This document shows, one piece after another, positions 6,613 to 12,741 of a DNA stretch of 15,048 nt. Numbering within the stretch: position 1 is the stretch's first letter; each line of letters begins with the position of its first letter. A program made the translations under genes and the position numbers. Below the pieces are notes generated by a model. The model saw only the letters and a program-made list of their open reading frames with translations. It did no database searches and had not been told where the DNA came from. Source of the stretch: Candidatus Delongbacteria bacterium (GTDB lineage Bacteria > Delongbacteria > UBA4055); contig JAQICF010000206.1 in the NCBI GenBank assembly GCA_027858795.1, positions 1 through 15,048 of the forward strand, written 5' to 3'.

Positions 6613-6642
6613 GTAGCCCGGAAATACGTAGATTGATTTCCG
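6613..6642 (+). repeat. GTAG-led imperfect palindrome after glmU
   Basis: GTAG (6613-6616) is followed by CGGAAAT (6619-6625) and its complement ATTTCCG (6636-6642), with a ten-base loop that itself contains GTAG. It joins end-to-end with the next element. The flank TAATTAACGTTTC before it also occurs after trpS. Confidence 0.5.
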
Positions 6643-6666
6643 TAGAGACGAGATTTATCACGTCTC
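6642..6666 (+). repeat. GTAG-type REP-like hairpin between glmU and the next gene
   Basis: GTAG (6642-6645) leads into GAGACG (6645-6650), paired with CGTCTC (6661-6666). The loop is longer and less regular than in the other copies, suggesting a decayed or variant element. Confidence 0.6.
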
Positions 6667-6693
6667 ACAATGAAGGAAAAAAGGAGTAGCAAA

Positions 6694-7167
6694 ATGAAAA
6701 GAATTATATTTGTATCGATACTAATGATCCTTGGATTTATTAATGCTCAGTTTAGAGCTGATGTACAGCAATTTGATCCAAGAATGAATCTTATGACTCC
6801 TTCAACAGGTTCTCTATTCGATATGTCCAGAATAAAGATCGATCATTCTTTTTCTATGAATTATTCTTCTACAGGTACTTCTTCAGCATTTGTAAATGAA
6901 TATGTAGCCGGAATTAACTATCGTATCTCTGACCCAATGAACTTACGCTTTGAACTTGGAATGTCATATACTCCATACTCAACTTTTACTATCCCTGGAG
7001 AAGAAGAGGAAGCTCAGGTATATTTAAAGTCAGCAACATTTGATTATAGACCCAATAAACAATTTCATCTGCAGGTAGGTTTTAATAACTATCAAGCAAA
7101 TGATCTGCTATTTAATTCTTTAAATAAACCATTTGGTTCAAATTTTCTTACACCAGTTAACGATTAA
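6694..7167 (+). CDS. Small secreted protein, possibly outer-membrane associated, function unknown
   Basis: I do not recognise the family. I chose the ATG at 6694 because AAGGAG (6681-6686) sits seven bases before it and the protein then opens with a classic signal peptide (KR, a hydrophobic core, then NAQ around residues 17-19); an upstream in-frame ATG at 6670 would bury the signal and lies beside the repeat. The mature part, about 138 residues, has many Tyr/Phe/Asn and alternating polar-hydrophobic stretches (for example residues 68-93 and 107-131) that look like beta-strands of a small beta-rich envelope protein. It is too short for a typical porin. Its place between glmU and the LytR_C gene suggests an envelope role, but nothing more specific can be supported. 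Confidence 0.7.
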   Translation: MKRIIFVSILMILGFINAQFRADVQQFDPRMNLMTPSTGSLFDMSRIKIDHSFSMNYSSTGTSSAFVNEYVAGINYRISDPMNLRFELGMSYTPYSTFTIPGEEEEAQVYLKSATFDYRPNKQFHLQVGFNNYQANDLLFNSLNKPFGSNFLTPVND

Positions 7168-7209
7168 TAATTTACAACTAATGATTAATTAAATCAGGTA
7201 GAACAATAC

Positions 7210-7743
7210 ATGCCAAGAGTAAGACAAAAAATAAAATCTACAAATGAGCCAAAAGAAACTAATTGGTTCTTGTATGTGATCATATTTATTTTATTGATAC
7301 AGACAGTATTTCTTTTTTCTAAGAATTTTGATTATATAAAAGGTCTATTTTCTTCAAACGGAATAGAATATGTTTATGAGAATACTGACGAAAACGATGG
7401 TAACTTTAATCCGGATACAAATGTAACCCATACAGGTGAATATTCTGATCTAAACAGACCTGTAAGAGTTGGTATCTTGAACGGATGTGGCAAATCTGGC
7501 CTTGCCGGAGAATGGAAATCAAAGCTTAGAGATCTAAAATACGATATCAGAGAAACAGGTAATGCTGATAAAAATTACATGAACTCAATTGTGCTCAGCA
7601 GAATTAAAAATATGAAACCGGCTTTTGATCTTGCAAAAAAACTGGGAATACCTGATAAAGACGTTCTTTTACAAATAAATAAAGATATTGTTGATATTGA
7701 TGTTTCACTTATCTTAGGAAAGGATTACAAAAAATTAAAATGA
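7210..7743 (+). CDS. Membrane-anchored protein with a LytR C-terminal domain
   Basis: 177 residues: a short charged N-terminus, one transmembrane helix (about 19-37), an acidic Asn/Asp/Thr-rich linker (about 52-80), and a C-terminal domain (about 85-172) starting VRVGILNGCGKSGLAG, which matches the LytR_C type (PF13399-like). That domain often follows LytR-CpsA-Psr transferase domains, but here no transferase domain is present. The topology would place the domain on the periplasmic side. The stop codon overlaps the first ATG of murL (ATGA at 7740-7743), so translation of the two is probably coupled, which ties the protein to cell-wall synthesis. Its biochemical role is not known. The ribosome site is a modest AGGT upstream of the ATG at 7210. 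Confidence 0.78.
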   Translation: MPRVRQKIKSTNEPKETNWFLYVIIFILLIQTVFLFSKNFDYIKGLFSSNGIEYVYENTDENDGNFNPDTNVTHTGEYSDLNRPVRVGILNGCGKSGLAGEWKSKLRDLKYDIRETGNADKNYMNSIVLSRIKNMKPAFDLAKKLGIPDKDVLLQINKDIVDIDVSLILGKDYKKLK

Positions 7744-9086
7744 TGGATAAATTTCACTCTCTCAGAGATAAATATCCAACTTTTACATATGACAGTTTTT
7801 CATATGTAGTTCAAGAAAACAATTTATTAATTTCATTTCACTTCATTCAATCGGATGACATTGTTTTCAATCCTGAATTAATAATTCCAGTCAGCAATGA
7901 CATTAATCCAAAAGATCTTGAAGTTATTATATTTAATATTGGCATGATCGAATTGATCAGTTATTACAAGGCGTGCTGCTCTCCGAAGATCCTTATTAAA
8001 GCCGGATATCTTTCTGAAGAACAAATATTATTCTGGAAAGATATTTATTTCAACGGACTTGGAGAATTTCTTTATACAAACCAGATAGAAACTACTCCTG
8101 ATGAATTATTTACATTTAAAGTAAATTCTGATAAAATATTTGAACCATTAACTGCAGAATTAAATGATGAATGCATTATACCTGTCGGTGGTGGAAAGGA
8201 TTCTGTTGTAACTTTAGAACTGCTGAAAGAAGAAAGGGGCAACTTACCTTTCATACTTAATCCCAGAGATGCATCAATAGACAGTGTAAGATCAGCAGGT
8301 TATGGTAACTATATCAGCTTTCAGAGAAAACTTGATACAAAACTTTTTGAACTGAATAAAGAAGGTTACTTAAATGGTCATACTCCTTTCTCTGCCCTAC
8401 TGGCTTTTATAAGCACGTTAGCTGCTTATATTTATAAAAAGAAGAACATTGTCCTGTCAAATGAAAATAGCGCAAGTGAAGGCAATGTACAGTTCTCAGG
8501 TATCGAAGTTAATCATCAATATTCAAAATCATTCGAAGCTGAAAAGGCTTTACATGATTACATTTCTAAATACATTCACAAAGAGATAAATTACTTCAGC
8601 TTTCTACGACCTATATACGAATTGAAGATAGCTGAATTTTTCAGTAAATATAAAAATCATTTTTCAGGTTTCAGAAGTTGCAACGTAGGCAGTAAAAAAA
8701 ATATATGGTGCGGTAACTGTCCAAAGTGCCTGTTTACTTACATAATTCTAGCTCCATTTATTCCACGTCAGGAAATGATCAATATATTCGGAGAAGATCT
8801 GCTGAATAAAAATGAACTTGAAGATGAATTCACAAAACTTCTCGGTGATACTGATATTAAACCTTTTGAATGTGTTGGTACTCATAGAGAGGTAAAAGCT
8901 GCTCTTGCAAAAACGATTGCGAATTACAATGATACTGAATTACCTGATTTGTTGAAATTATTCTCAGATAAATATTTTATAGAGTTTGATAGCATGTTAA
9001 ATGATTTTGATATTTTGTTGAATTTCTACAGCAGAGAAAATCTTTTAAATGAACGATTCAATAATATATTGTACGATAAAATGTAA
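7740..9086 (+). CDS. murL: UDP-N-acetylmuramoyl-L-alanyl-L-glutamate epimerase
   Basis: MurL epimerises the terminal L-Glu of UDP-MurNAc-L-Ala-L-Glu to D-Glu, a route first described in Xanthomonas oryzae, in which the partner ligase MurD2 adds L-Glu. This 448-residue protein has the family length. Features I associate with the family are a PP-loop-like PVGGGKDSVV (148-157), NGHTPFSALL (212-221), LSNENSASEGN (239-249), VNHQYSKSFEAE (257-268), and a Cys cluster SCNVGSKKNIWCGNCPKC (313-330) that could bind a metal. The decisive context is a murD2-type ligase immediately downstream. The start is ATG 7740, overlapping the previous stop, or ATG 7743. A QueC-type or other PP-loop enzyme is the alternative; the whole-length pattern and the neighbour argue for MurL. 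This is recognition from memory, not a search. Confidence 0.82.
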   Translation: MMDKFHSLRDKYPTFTYDSFSYVVQENNLLISFHFIQSDDIVFNPELIIPVSNDINPKDLEVIIFNIGMIELISYYKACCSPKILIKAGYLSEEQILFWKDIYFNGLGEFLYTNQIETTPDELFTFKVNSDKIFEPLTAELNDECIIPVGGGKDSVVTLELLKEERGNLPFILNPRDASIDSVRSAGYGNYISFQRKLDTKLFELNKEGYLNGHTPFSALLAFISTLAAYIYKKKNIVLSNENSASEGNVQFSGIEVNHQYSKSFEAEKALHDYISKYIHKEINYFSFLRPIYELKIAEFFSKYKNHFSGFRSCNVGSKKNIWCGNCPKCLFTYIILAPFIPRQEMINIFGEDLLNKNELEDEFTKLLGDTDIKPFECVGTHREVKAALAKTIANYNDTELPDLLKLFSDKYFIEFDSMLNDFDILLNFYSRENLLNERFNNILYDKM

Positions 9087-9091
9087 CACAG

Positions 9092-9183
9092 GCTTCTCGA
9101 TACAAATGCTTGCATTTACTCGAAAACCGGTGTTGAACCGCTCATTGAGTGATTTTTTCTAAAAAATTTTATCGAAATGAAGC
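9092..9183. repeat. Multi-hairpin repeat with terminal inverted arms between murL and murD2
   Basis: Arms GCTTCTCGAT (9092-9101) and ATCGAAATGAAGC (9171-9183) are near-complementary, with a three-base insertion on the right. Inside are AAATGC/GCATTT (9104-9109 with 9112-9117), CGGT/ACCG (9128-9131 with 9137-9140), a short palindrome CTCATTGAG (9141-9149), and an A/T hairpin (9152-9158 with 9161-9167). The TCTCGATA and ATCGAAATG ends resemble repeat families I associate with Bacteroidota-like genomes. It ends on the murD2 ribosome site, fills the 108-base gap and splits an otherwise tight gene pair. Confidence 0.6.
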
Positions 9184-9194
9184 GGAGGGATACA

Positions 9195-10574
9195 ATGAAC
9201 ACAGAAAAACTAAAAAAATATTTTAACGATAAGAACATCTTAATTCTTGGCTACGGGAAAGAAGGAATATCTTCTTTTGAGTTTATCTATAAGAATTACT
9301 CCCCGAAAAGTATAACCATTTACGATAAAAGAGATATCTCGGAAAATTTTAAAGTTAAAAACGTAACATTGATATCAGATGTTGAATTAGAAAGTATCGA
9401 TGGTAATTTTGATATTATTATAAAGAGCCCAGGGATACCTTTGTCAGATGAGTTTGTAAATAAGTTTGAAGATATTATTTCATCACAAACAGATATTTTT
9501 CTCAGAGAATTCGGTAATATTACTATCGGTATAACAGGTACCAAAGGAAAAAGTACTACTGCTACTTTAACTCATAAGATACTTAAAGACTCCGGGAAAC
9601 ATGCTCTTTTAGGTGGTAATATCGGAGTTCCGTGTTTTGATCTGATCCCTGATATAAATGAGGAAACAATAGTAGTACTTGAATTATCTTCACATCAGTT
9701 GCAGTATATCAAGAATGGCCCTAAGATAGCTATTTTCCTTAATCTTTATCCTGAACACCTTGATTTTTACAAGGATGTAAAAAATTATGCTAAAGCTAAA
9801 ATGAATATTTTAAATTCTGGAAATGAATGTGTTATCTATCCTAAAAAAGAATTTTCTAAATTTGATACGATCTCAGATAAAATGCTATTTACTATTGAGA
9901 CTGAAGATGATATCTCAACCATAAAATATATTCAAAATGGAAAACATAATCTTATTGAGATCAGAACAAATAAATTAAAGATTAAAGGTGCTCATAATTT
10001 ATATAATATTGCATCGGCAGTTATAGCATGTAATATGACTGGATGCGGATTGGAATATGTTTTACAAAGTTTATATAATTTCAAAGGTTTGGAACATAGA
10101 CTTGAATACTGTGGAAAGATCAGAAACATTCACTTCTACAATGATTCTATTTCGACTATTCCTCAGACAACTATCGCGGCATTGAGAACTTTCAACAATG
10201 AGATCGGATCTTTAATCCTAGGAGGGTTTTTCAGAGGAAAAGAAATTAAGTTTACGGATTTAGCTAAAGAGATCGAGCAATCAAAAGTTAGGAATATATT
10301 CTTTTTACCTGAGACAGGGATAATGATATTCGAGGAGCTACTTCAAGCTGGCTTTGAGCTTAAAGTTGATAATTACACTCCTTATACTCTCATTGAAAAA
10401 GAGGGATGGACTATAAAATGTTTCTTTGCAAATGATTTTGATTCTATGAAAGGATTTATTTTTAAATATACACCAAGAGATTCAATTTGTTTACTATCTC
10501 CAGCTTCTTCCAGCTATAATATGTTCAAAAATTTTGAAGAACGCGGAAATCGATTTAAAGAAATGATCAGATAA
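9195..10574 (+). CDS. murD2: UDP-N-acetylmuramoyl-L-alanine--L-glutamate ligase (MurD2 type)
   Basis: Mur ligase adding glutamate to UDP-MurNAc-L-Ala with ATP. I start it at ATG 9195 because GGAGGG (9184-9189) lies five bases upstream; an ATG at 9177 in frame overlaps that ribosome site and the repeat. In this 459-residue numbering the ATP loop is GITGTKGKSTT (112-122), GGNIG is at 140-144, ELSSHQL at 163-169, the NLYPEHLDFY segment near 183-192, and the carbamylated-Lys region YAKAKMN near 198-204. Canonical MurD has a DSKATN motif in the C-terminal domain; here it reads NDSISTIPQTT, as expected for the MurD2 branch that takes L-Glu. Together with murL upstream this supports MurD2 over MurD. 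If no other murD exists in the genome, this is the only glutamate ligase. Confidence 0.85.
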   Translation: MNTEKLKKYFNDKNILILGYGKEGISSFEFIYKNYSPKSITIYDKRDISENFKVKNVTLISDVELESIDGNFDIIIKSPGIPLSDEFVNKFEDIISSQTDIFLREFGNITIGITGTKGKSTTATLTHKILKDSGKHALLGGNIGVPCFDLIPDINEETIVVLELSSHQLQYIKNGPKIAIFLNLYPEHLDFYKDVKNYAKAKMNILNSGNECVIYPKKEFSKFDTISDKMLFTIETEDDISTIKYIQNGKHNLIEIRTNKLKIKGAHNLYNIASAVIACNMTGCGLEYVLQSLYNFKGLEHRLEYCGKIRNIHFYNDSISTIPQTTIAALRTFNNEIGSLILGGFFRGKEIKFTDLAKEIEQSKVRNIFFLPETGIMIFEELLQAGFELKVDNYTPYTLIEKEGWTIKCFFANDFDSMKGFIFKYTPRDSICLLSPASSSYNMFKNFEERGNRFKEMIR

Positions 10575-10604
10575 GTAAAGATGTAGCAGTGCTACGTCTC
10601 CTAC
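10575..10604 (-). repeat. REP-like palindrome between convergent murD2 and L,D-transpeptidase
   Basis: Arms AGATGTAGC (10579-10587) and GCTACGTCT (10591-10599) pair with one G-T wobble. The minus strand shows GTAG (10601-10604); the plus strand starts GTAAAGA right after the murD2 stop, as at the panC stop. The element occupies the gap between two converging genes and could slow both transcripts, but there is no good T-tract. Confidence 0.65.
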
Positions 10605-10613
10605 TGACCACTT

Positions 10614-11063
10614 TTATTTTCGAATGTAAACTTTACAACCGGTCTTAACAAAAGTAAAAAGTTCTATAATATCATTATTTTTCATTCTGATACAACCTAT
10701 TGAACCCTTAATTCCTATGGTTGATTCATCGTTGGTACCATGGATATAAATATATCTGTTAAAAGTATTAGAGTTCTTCTTTTGGAGTCCCTTCATCCTT
10801 AAAATTCTTGAAGTAATAATATCTTTCTCGTTTGCTACGTTTATCTTTGCAATTTTACCAGTAAATTTTCTACTTTTAAAAATTCCGCAATACGGAGCTC
10901 TTCCACCGATCTTCTGACAAACTTCATGCATTCCAAGAGGAGTTTTCATACTGCCTTCTTCATTACCTTCACCAAATTTGGAAGTGGACACAGGATAAAC
11001 CAGCTTTATATTCCTGTGAGTGAAAACAAGTTCCTGTTTAGCTATTGAAATATCAATTTTCAT
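10614..11063 (-). CDS. L,D-transpeptidase (YkuD domain), compact and without visible signal peptide
   Basis: The YkuD catalytic motif is complete: HGTNDESTIGIKGSIGCIRM at residues 108-127, with His108, Ser121, the nucleophile Cys124 and Arg126. L,D-transpeptidases make 3-3 crosslinks in peptidoglycan or attach proteins to it. The protein is essentially one YkuD domain of 149 residues, starting at ATG 11061-11063; a TTG at 11090 would add nine residues that are only the translation of a repeat-like stretch. I see no signal peptide, membrane helix or LysM domain, although such enzymes normally act in the periplasm; it may use another export route or process cytoplasmic precursors. Upstream is a small coiled-coil gene in the same direction, ending 27 bases before this ATG. 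Confidence 0.85.
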   Translation of the reverse strand: MKIDISIAKQELVFTHRNIKLVYPVSTSKFGEGNEEGSMKTPLGMHEVCQKIGGRAPYCGIFKSRKFTGKIAKINVANEKDIITSRILRMKGLQKKNSNTFNRYIYIHGTNDESTIGIKGSIGCIRMKNNDIIELFTFVKTGCKVYIRK

Positions 11064-11094
11064 TGTCAATTGTCCATTGTAAATTGTCAATTAT
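11061..11094. repeat. Low-complexity ATTGTCAATT-type direct/inverted repeat
   Basis: The stretch contains ATTGTCAATT twice (11062-11071 and 11084-11093), with ATTGTCC and ATTGTAA variants between. It spans the gap between the coiled-coil gene and the L,D-transpeptidase and includes the ATG of the latter and the stop of the former. Similar short motifs (GTAAATTATCAATTA at 12730-12744) occur near the citF-like stop. I regard it as a minor interspersed motif. Confidence 0.4.
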
Positions 11095-11426
11095 ACTTCT
11101 ACATCAATATCTTCAGAAATAGATTGAATATCATTAAATTGATTTTCCAATTTATTTAAAAGATTAGCTGCTTCCTGAACCATTTCTTTTTGTTTTAAAA
11201 GATTATCAATCTTTGACTGAATAAATTCTTTATCCTTTGAATTTCTCATTTTATAAGTAAACTCTTCAATCTGATCTTCAATCACATCAATTTCATCATC
11301 ACAGTCATAGTTCATATCTTCAAAGATCAGAAAATCCTTATTGATCTCATCTGCTATTTTCTTTAATTCTCCTTTATTAGAAGAAACCTTATCAAATAAT
11401 TGCTTTAATTCTTCGAAATCACTCAT
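11091..11426 (-). CDS. Small acidic coiled-coil protein, function unknown
   Basis: 111 residues from the ATG at 11424-11426, chosen because GGAG (11433-11436) sits six bases upstream; an in-frame upstream ATG would add 20 residues with no ribosome site. The protein begins SDFEELKQLFDKVSSNKGEL and is almost entirely predicted amphipathic helix with Leu/Ile heptads and many Glu, Asp and Lys, in two long helices (about 3-60 and 62-105). There is no signal peptide, membrane helix or catalytic motif. It lies just upstream of the L,D-transpeptidase gene and diverges from the aminotransferase gene. I do not recognise the family. Confidence 0.75.
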   Translation of the reverse strand: MSDFEELKQLFDKVSSNKGELKKIADEINKDFLIFEDMNYDCDDEIDVIEDQIEEFTYKMRNSKDKEFIQSKIDNLLKQKEMVQEAANLLNKLENQFNDIQSISEDIDVEV

Positions 11427-11525
11427 ACAACACTCCAAGTTAAATTTATTACTCAGAAATATAATAACAAAATTATTAAAATCCATAATATTATTCGCTT
11501 TAATATGGTCCTAATCGAACCATCG

Positions 11526-11555
11526 TTGAATTATATTGTTTAATTTTTGTAATAT
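11526..11555 (+). promoter_or_regulatory. Candidate promoter of the DegT-family aminotransferase gene
   Basis: TTGAAT (11526-11531) and TAATAT (11550-11555) are separated by 18 bases and lie about 36 bases before the ATG at 11592, which has GGAG (11580-11583) eight bases upstream. Hexamer match is moderate in an AT-rich background. Confidence 0.35.
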
Positions 11556-11591
11556 CATTATCTTCCATTTACAAAATTCGGAGAAAAAAAA

Positions 11592-12689
11592 ATGAAAATC
11601 CCATTAGTTGACCTTAAAGCAAATTACCTATCTATAAAATCAGAGATCGACATTGCTATTCAAAATGTAATAGATAGAACAGCTTTTGTAGGTGGTAATG
11701 AATTAAAATCTTTTGAAAAGAATTGGGCTGAAAAATGTAATGCTAAATTTTGTTGTGGTGTAGCTAACGGAACTTCATCTTTAGAAGTAATTCTAAGAGC
11801 ATTGAATATAGGGCCTGGTGATGAAGTTATATGCCCATCGCATACTTTTGCTGCAACAGCTGAAGCAATTTTAATGGTTGGAGCTAAGCCTGTATTTGCC
11901 GAAGCTTTAGATACAACTGCTTTAATTGATACTGCTAGGATAAAAGAACTTATCACTGAAAATACTAAAGCTGTTATCATAGTTGACCTATACGGACAAC
12001 CTGCAGATTATTACGCAATTGAAAAAGCAGTAAACAATAAAGATATAACGATCATTGAAGATTCCGCACAATCTCACCTTGGAAAATACAAGGGAAGAAC
12101 AGTTGGAAGTTATGCTGACGTTACTTCATTTAGCTTCTACCCCGGAAAAAATCTTGGTGCATTCGGTGATGCTGGAGCAATCGTTACTAACAATGAAGAG
12201 CTTTTTAAAGTAATGAAAATGATCTCGGATCACGGAAGAACTTCAAAGTATGAGCATCAAATACCAGGTGGAAATCTCAGAATGGACAACCTTCAAGCTG
12301 CTATTTTAGATGTTAAGCAGAAGTACCTTCCTGAATGGACTGAAAAAAGAAGAGCAGCTGTTTCAAAATATAGAGCAAGATTATCGGACTTTGTTCGATT
12401 CATTGAAGAAGAAGAATATAACGAAGCGGTATATCATCTTGCAGTGATAAGAACTGAGAAAAGAGATGAATTATTAAAATTTTTAAATGATAACGGTATT
12501 GGTGCAGGTATTCACTACCCTATTCCTTTACATTTACAACCTGTATTCAAATATTTAGGATATAAAAAAGGCGACTTCCCAATCTCTGAGAAAATCGCAT
12601 CTGAGATAATTTCTTTACCAATTTTTCCTGAGATCACAGATGAACAAATAAATTACATCTGCGATAAAATAATCGAATTCTTTAATTAG
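11592..12689 (+). CDS. PLP-dependent sugar aminotransferase (DegT/DnrJ/EryC1/StrS family)
   Basis: Transfers an amino group, usually from glutamate, to a keto group of a nucleotide-linked sugar, for LPS, capsule or glycoprotein glycans. The 365-residue protein is full length. It opens IPLVDLKANY, then shows NGTSSLE (59-65), the phosphate/PLP region PSHTFAATAEAI (82-93), Asp157 in EDSAQSHLG, the Schiff-base Lys186 within SFYPGKNLGAFGDAG (181-195), and a C-terminal HYPIPLHLQP block. The substrate position (C3 or C4 of the sugar) cannot be told from sequence alone, though the overall look resembles QdtB/WbpE-type C3 enzymes. No other sugar-nucleotide genes adjoin it, so its pathway is not visible. 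It stands alone with its own candidate promoter and ends at a REP hairpin. Confidence 0.9.
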   Translation: MKIPLVDLKANYLSIKSEIDIAIQNVIDRTAFVGGNELKSFEKNWAEKCNAKFCCGVANGTSSLEVILRALNIGPGDEVICPSHTFAATAEAILMVGAKPVFAEALDTTALIDTARIKELITENTKAVIIVDLYGQPADYYAIEKAVNNKDITIIEDSAQSHLGKYKGRTVGSYADVTSFSFYPGKNLGAFGDAGAIVTNNEELFKVMKMISDHGRTSKYEHQIPGGNLRMDNLQAAILDVKQKYLPEWTEKRRAAVSKYRARLSDFVRFIEEEEYNEAVYHLAVIRTEKRDELLKFLNDNGIGAGIHYPIPLHLQPVFKYLGYKKGDFPISEKIASEIISLPIFPEITDEQINYICDKIIEFFN

Positions 12690-12691
12690 AT

Positions 12692-12715
12692 GTAGGGGCG
12701 TATTGCCATACGCCC
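12692..12715 (+). repeat. GTAG-type REP hairpin after the aminotransferase gene
   Basis: GTAG (12692-12695) precedes GGGCGTAT (12696-12703), loop TGCC, and ATACGCCC (12708-12715). It starts three bases after the stop codon and lies between converging genes. It is the nearest relative of the element at 1994-2017: same GTAGGGGC start, same ATTGCCAT centre. Confidence 0.75.
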
Positions 12716-12741
12716 TTACAAATAATATTGTAAATTATCAA

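Noticed and set aside
6602..6693. Possible frameshifted remainder of a GlmU acetyltransferase domain
   Set aside because: The stretch is only repeats and a ribosome site, too short and without hexapeptide repeats in any frame.
7740..9086. QueC or other PP-loop ATPase as the identity of the 448-residue protein
   Set aside because: The GGGKDS loop fits superficially, but the length, the NENSASEGN and VNHQYSKS blocks and the adjacent MurD2 point to MurL.
11660..11980. Minus-strand open frame of 106 codons within the aminotransferase gene
   Set aside because: Antisense shadow of a gene with clear PLP motifs.
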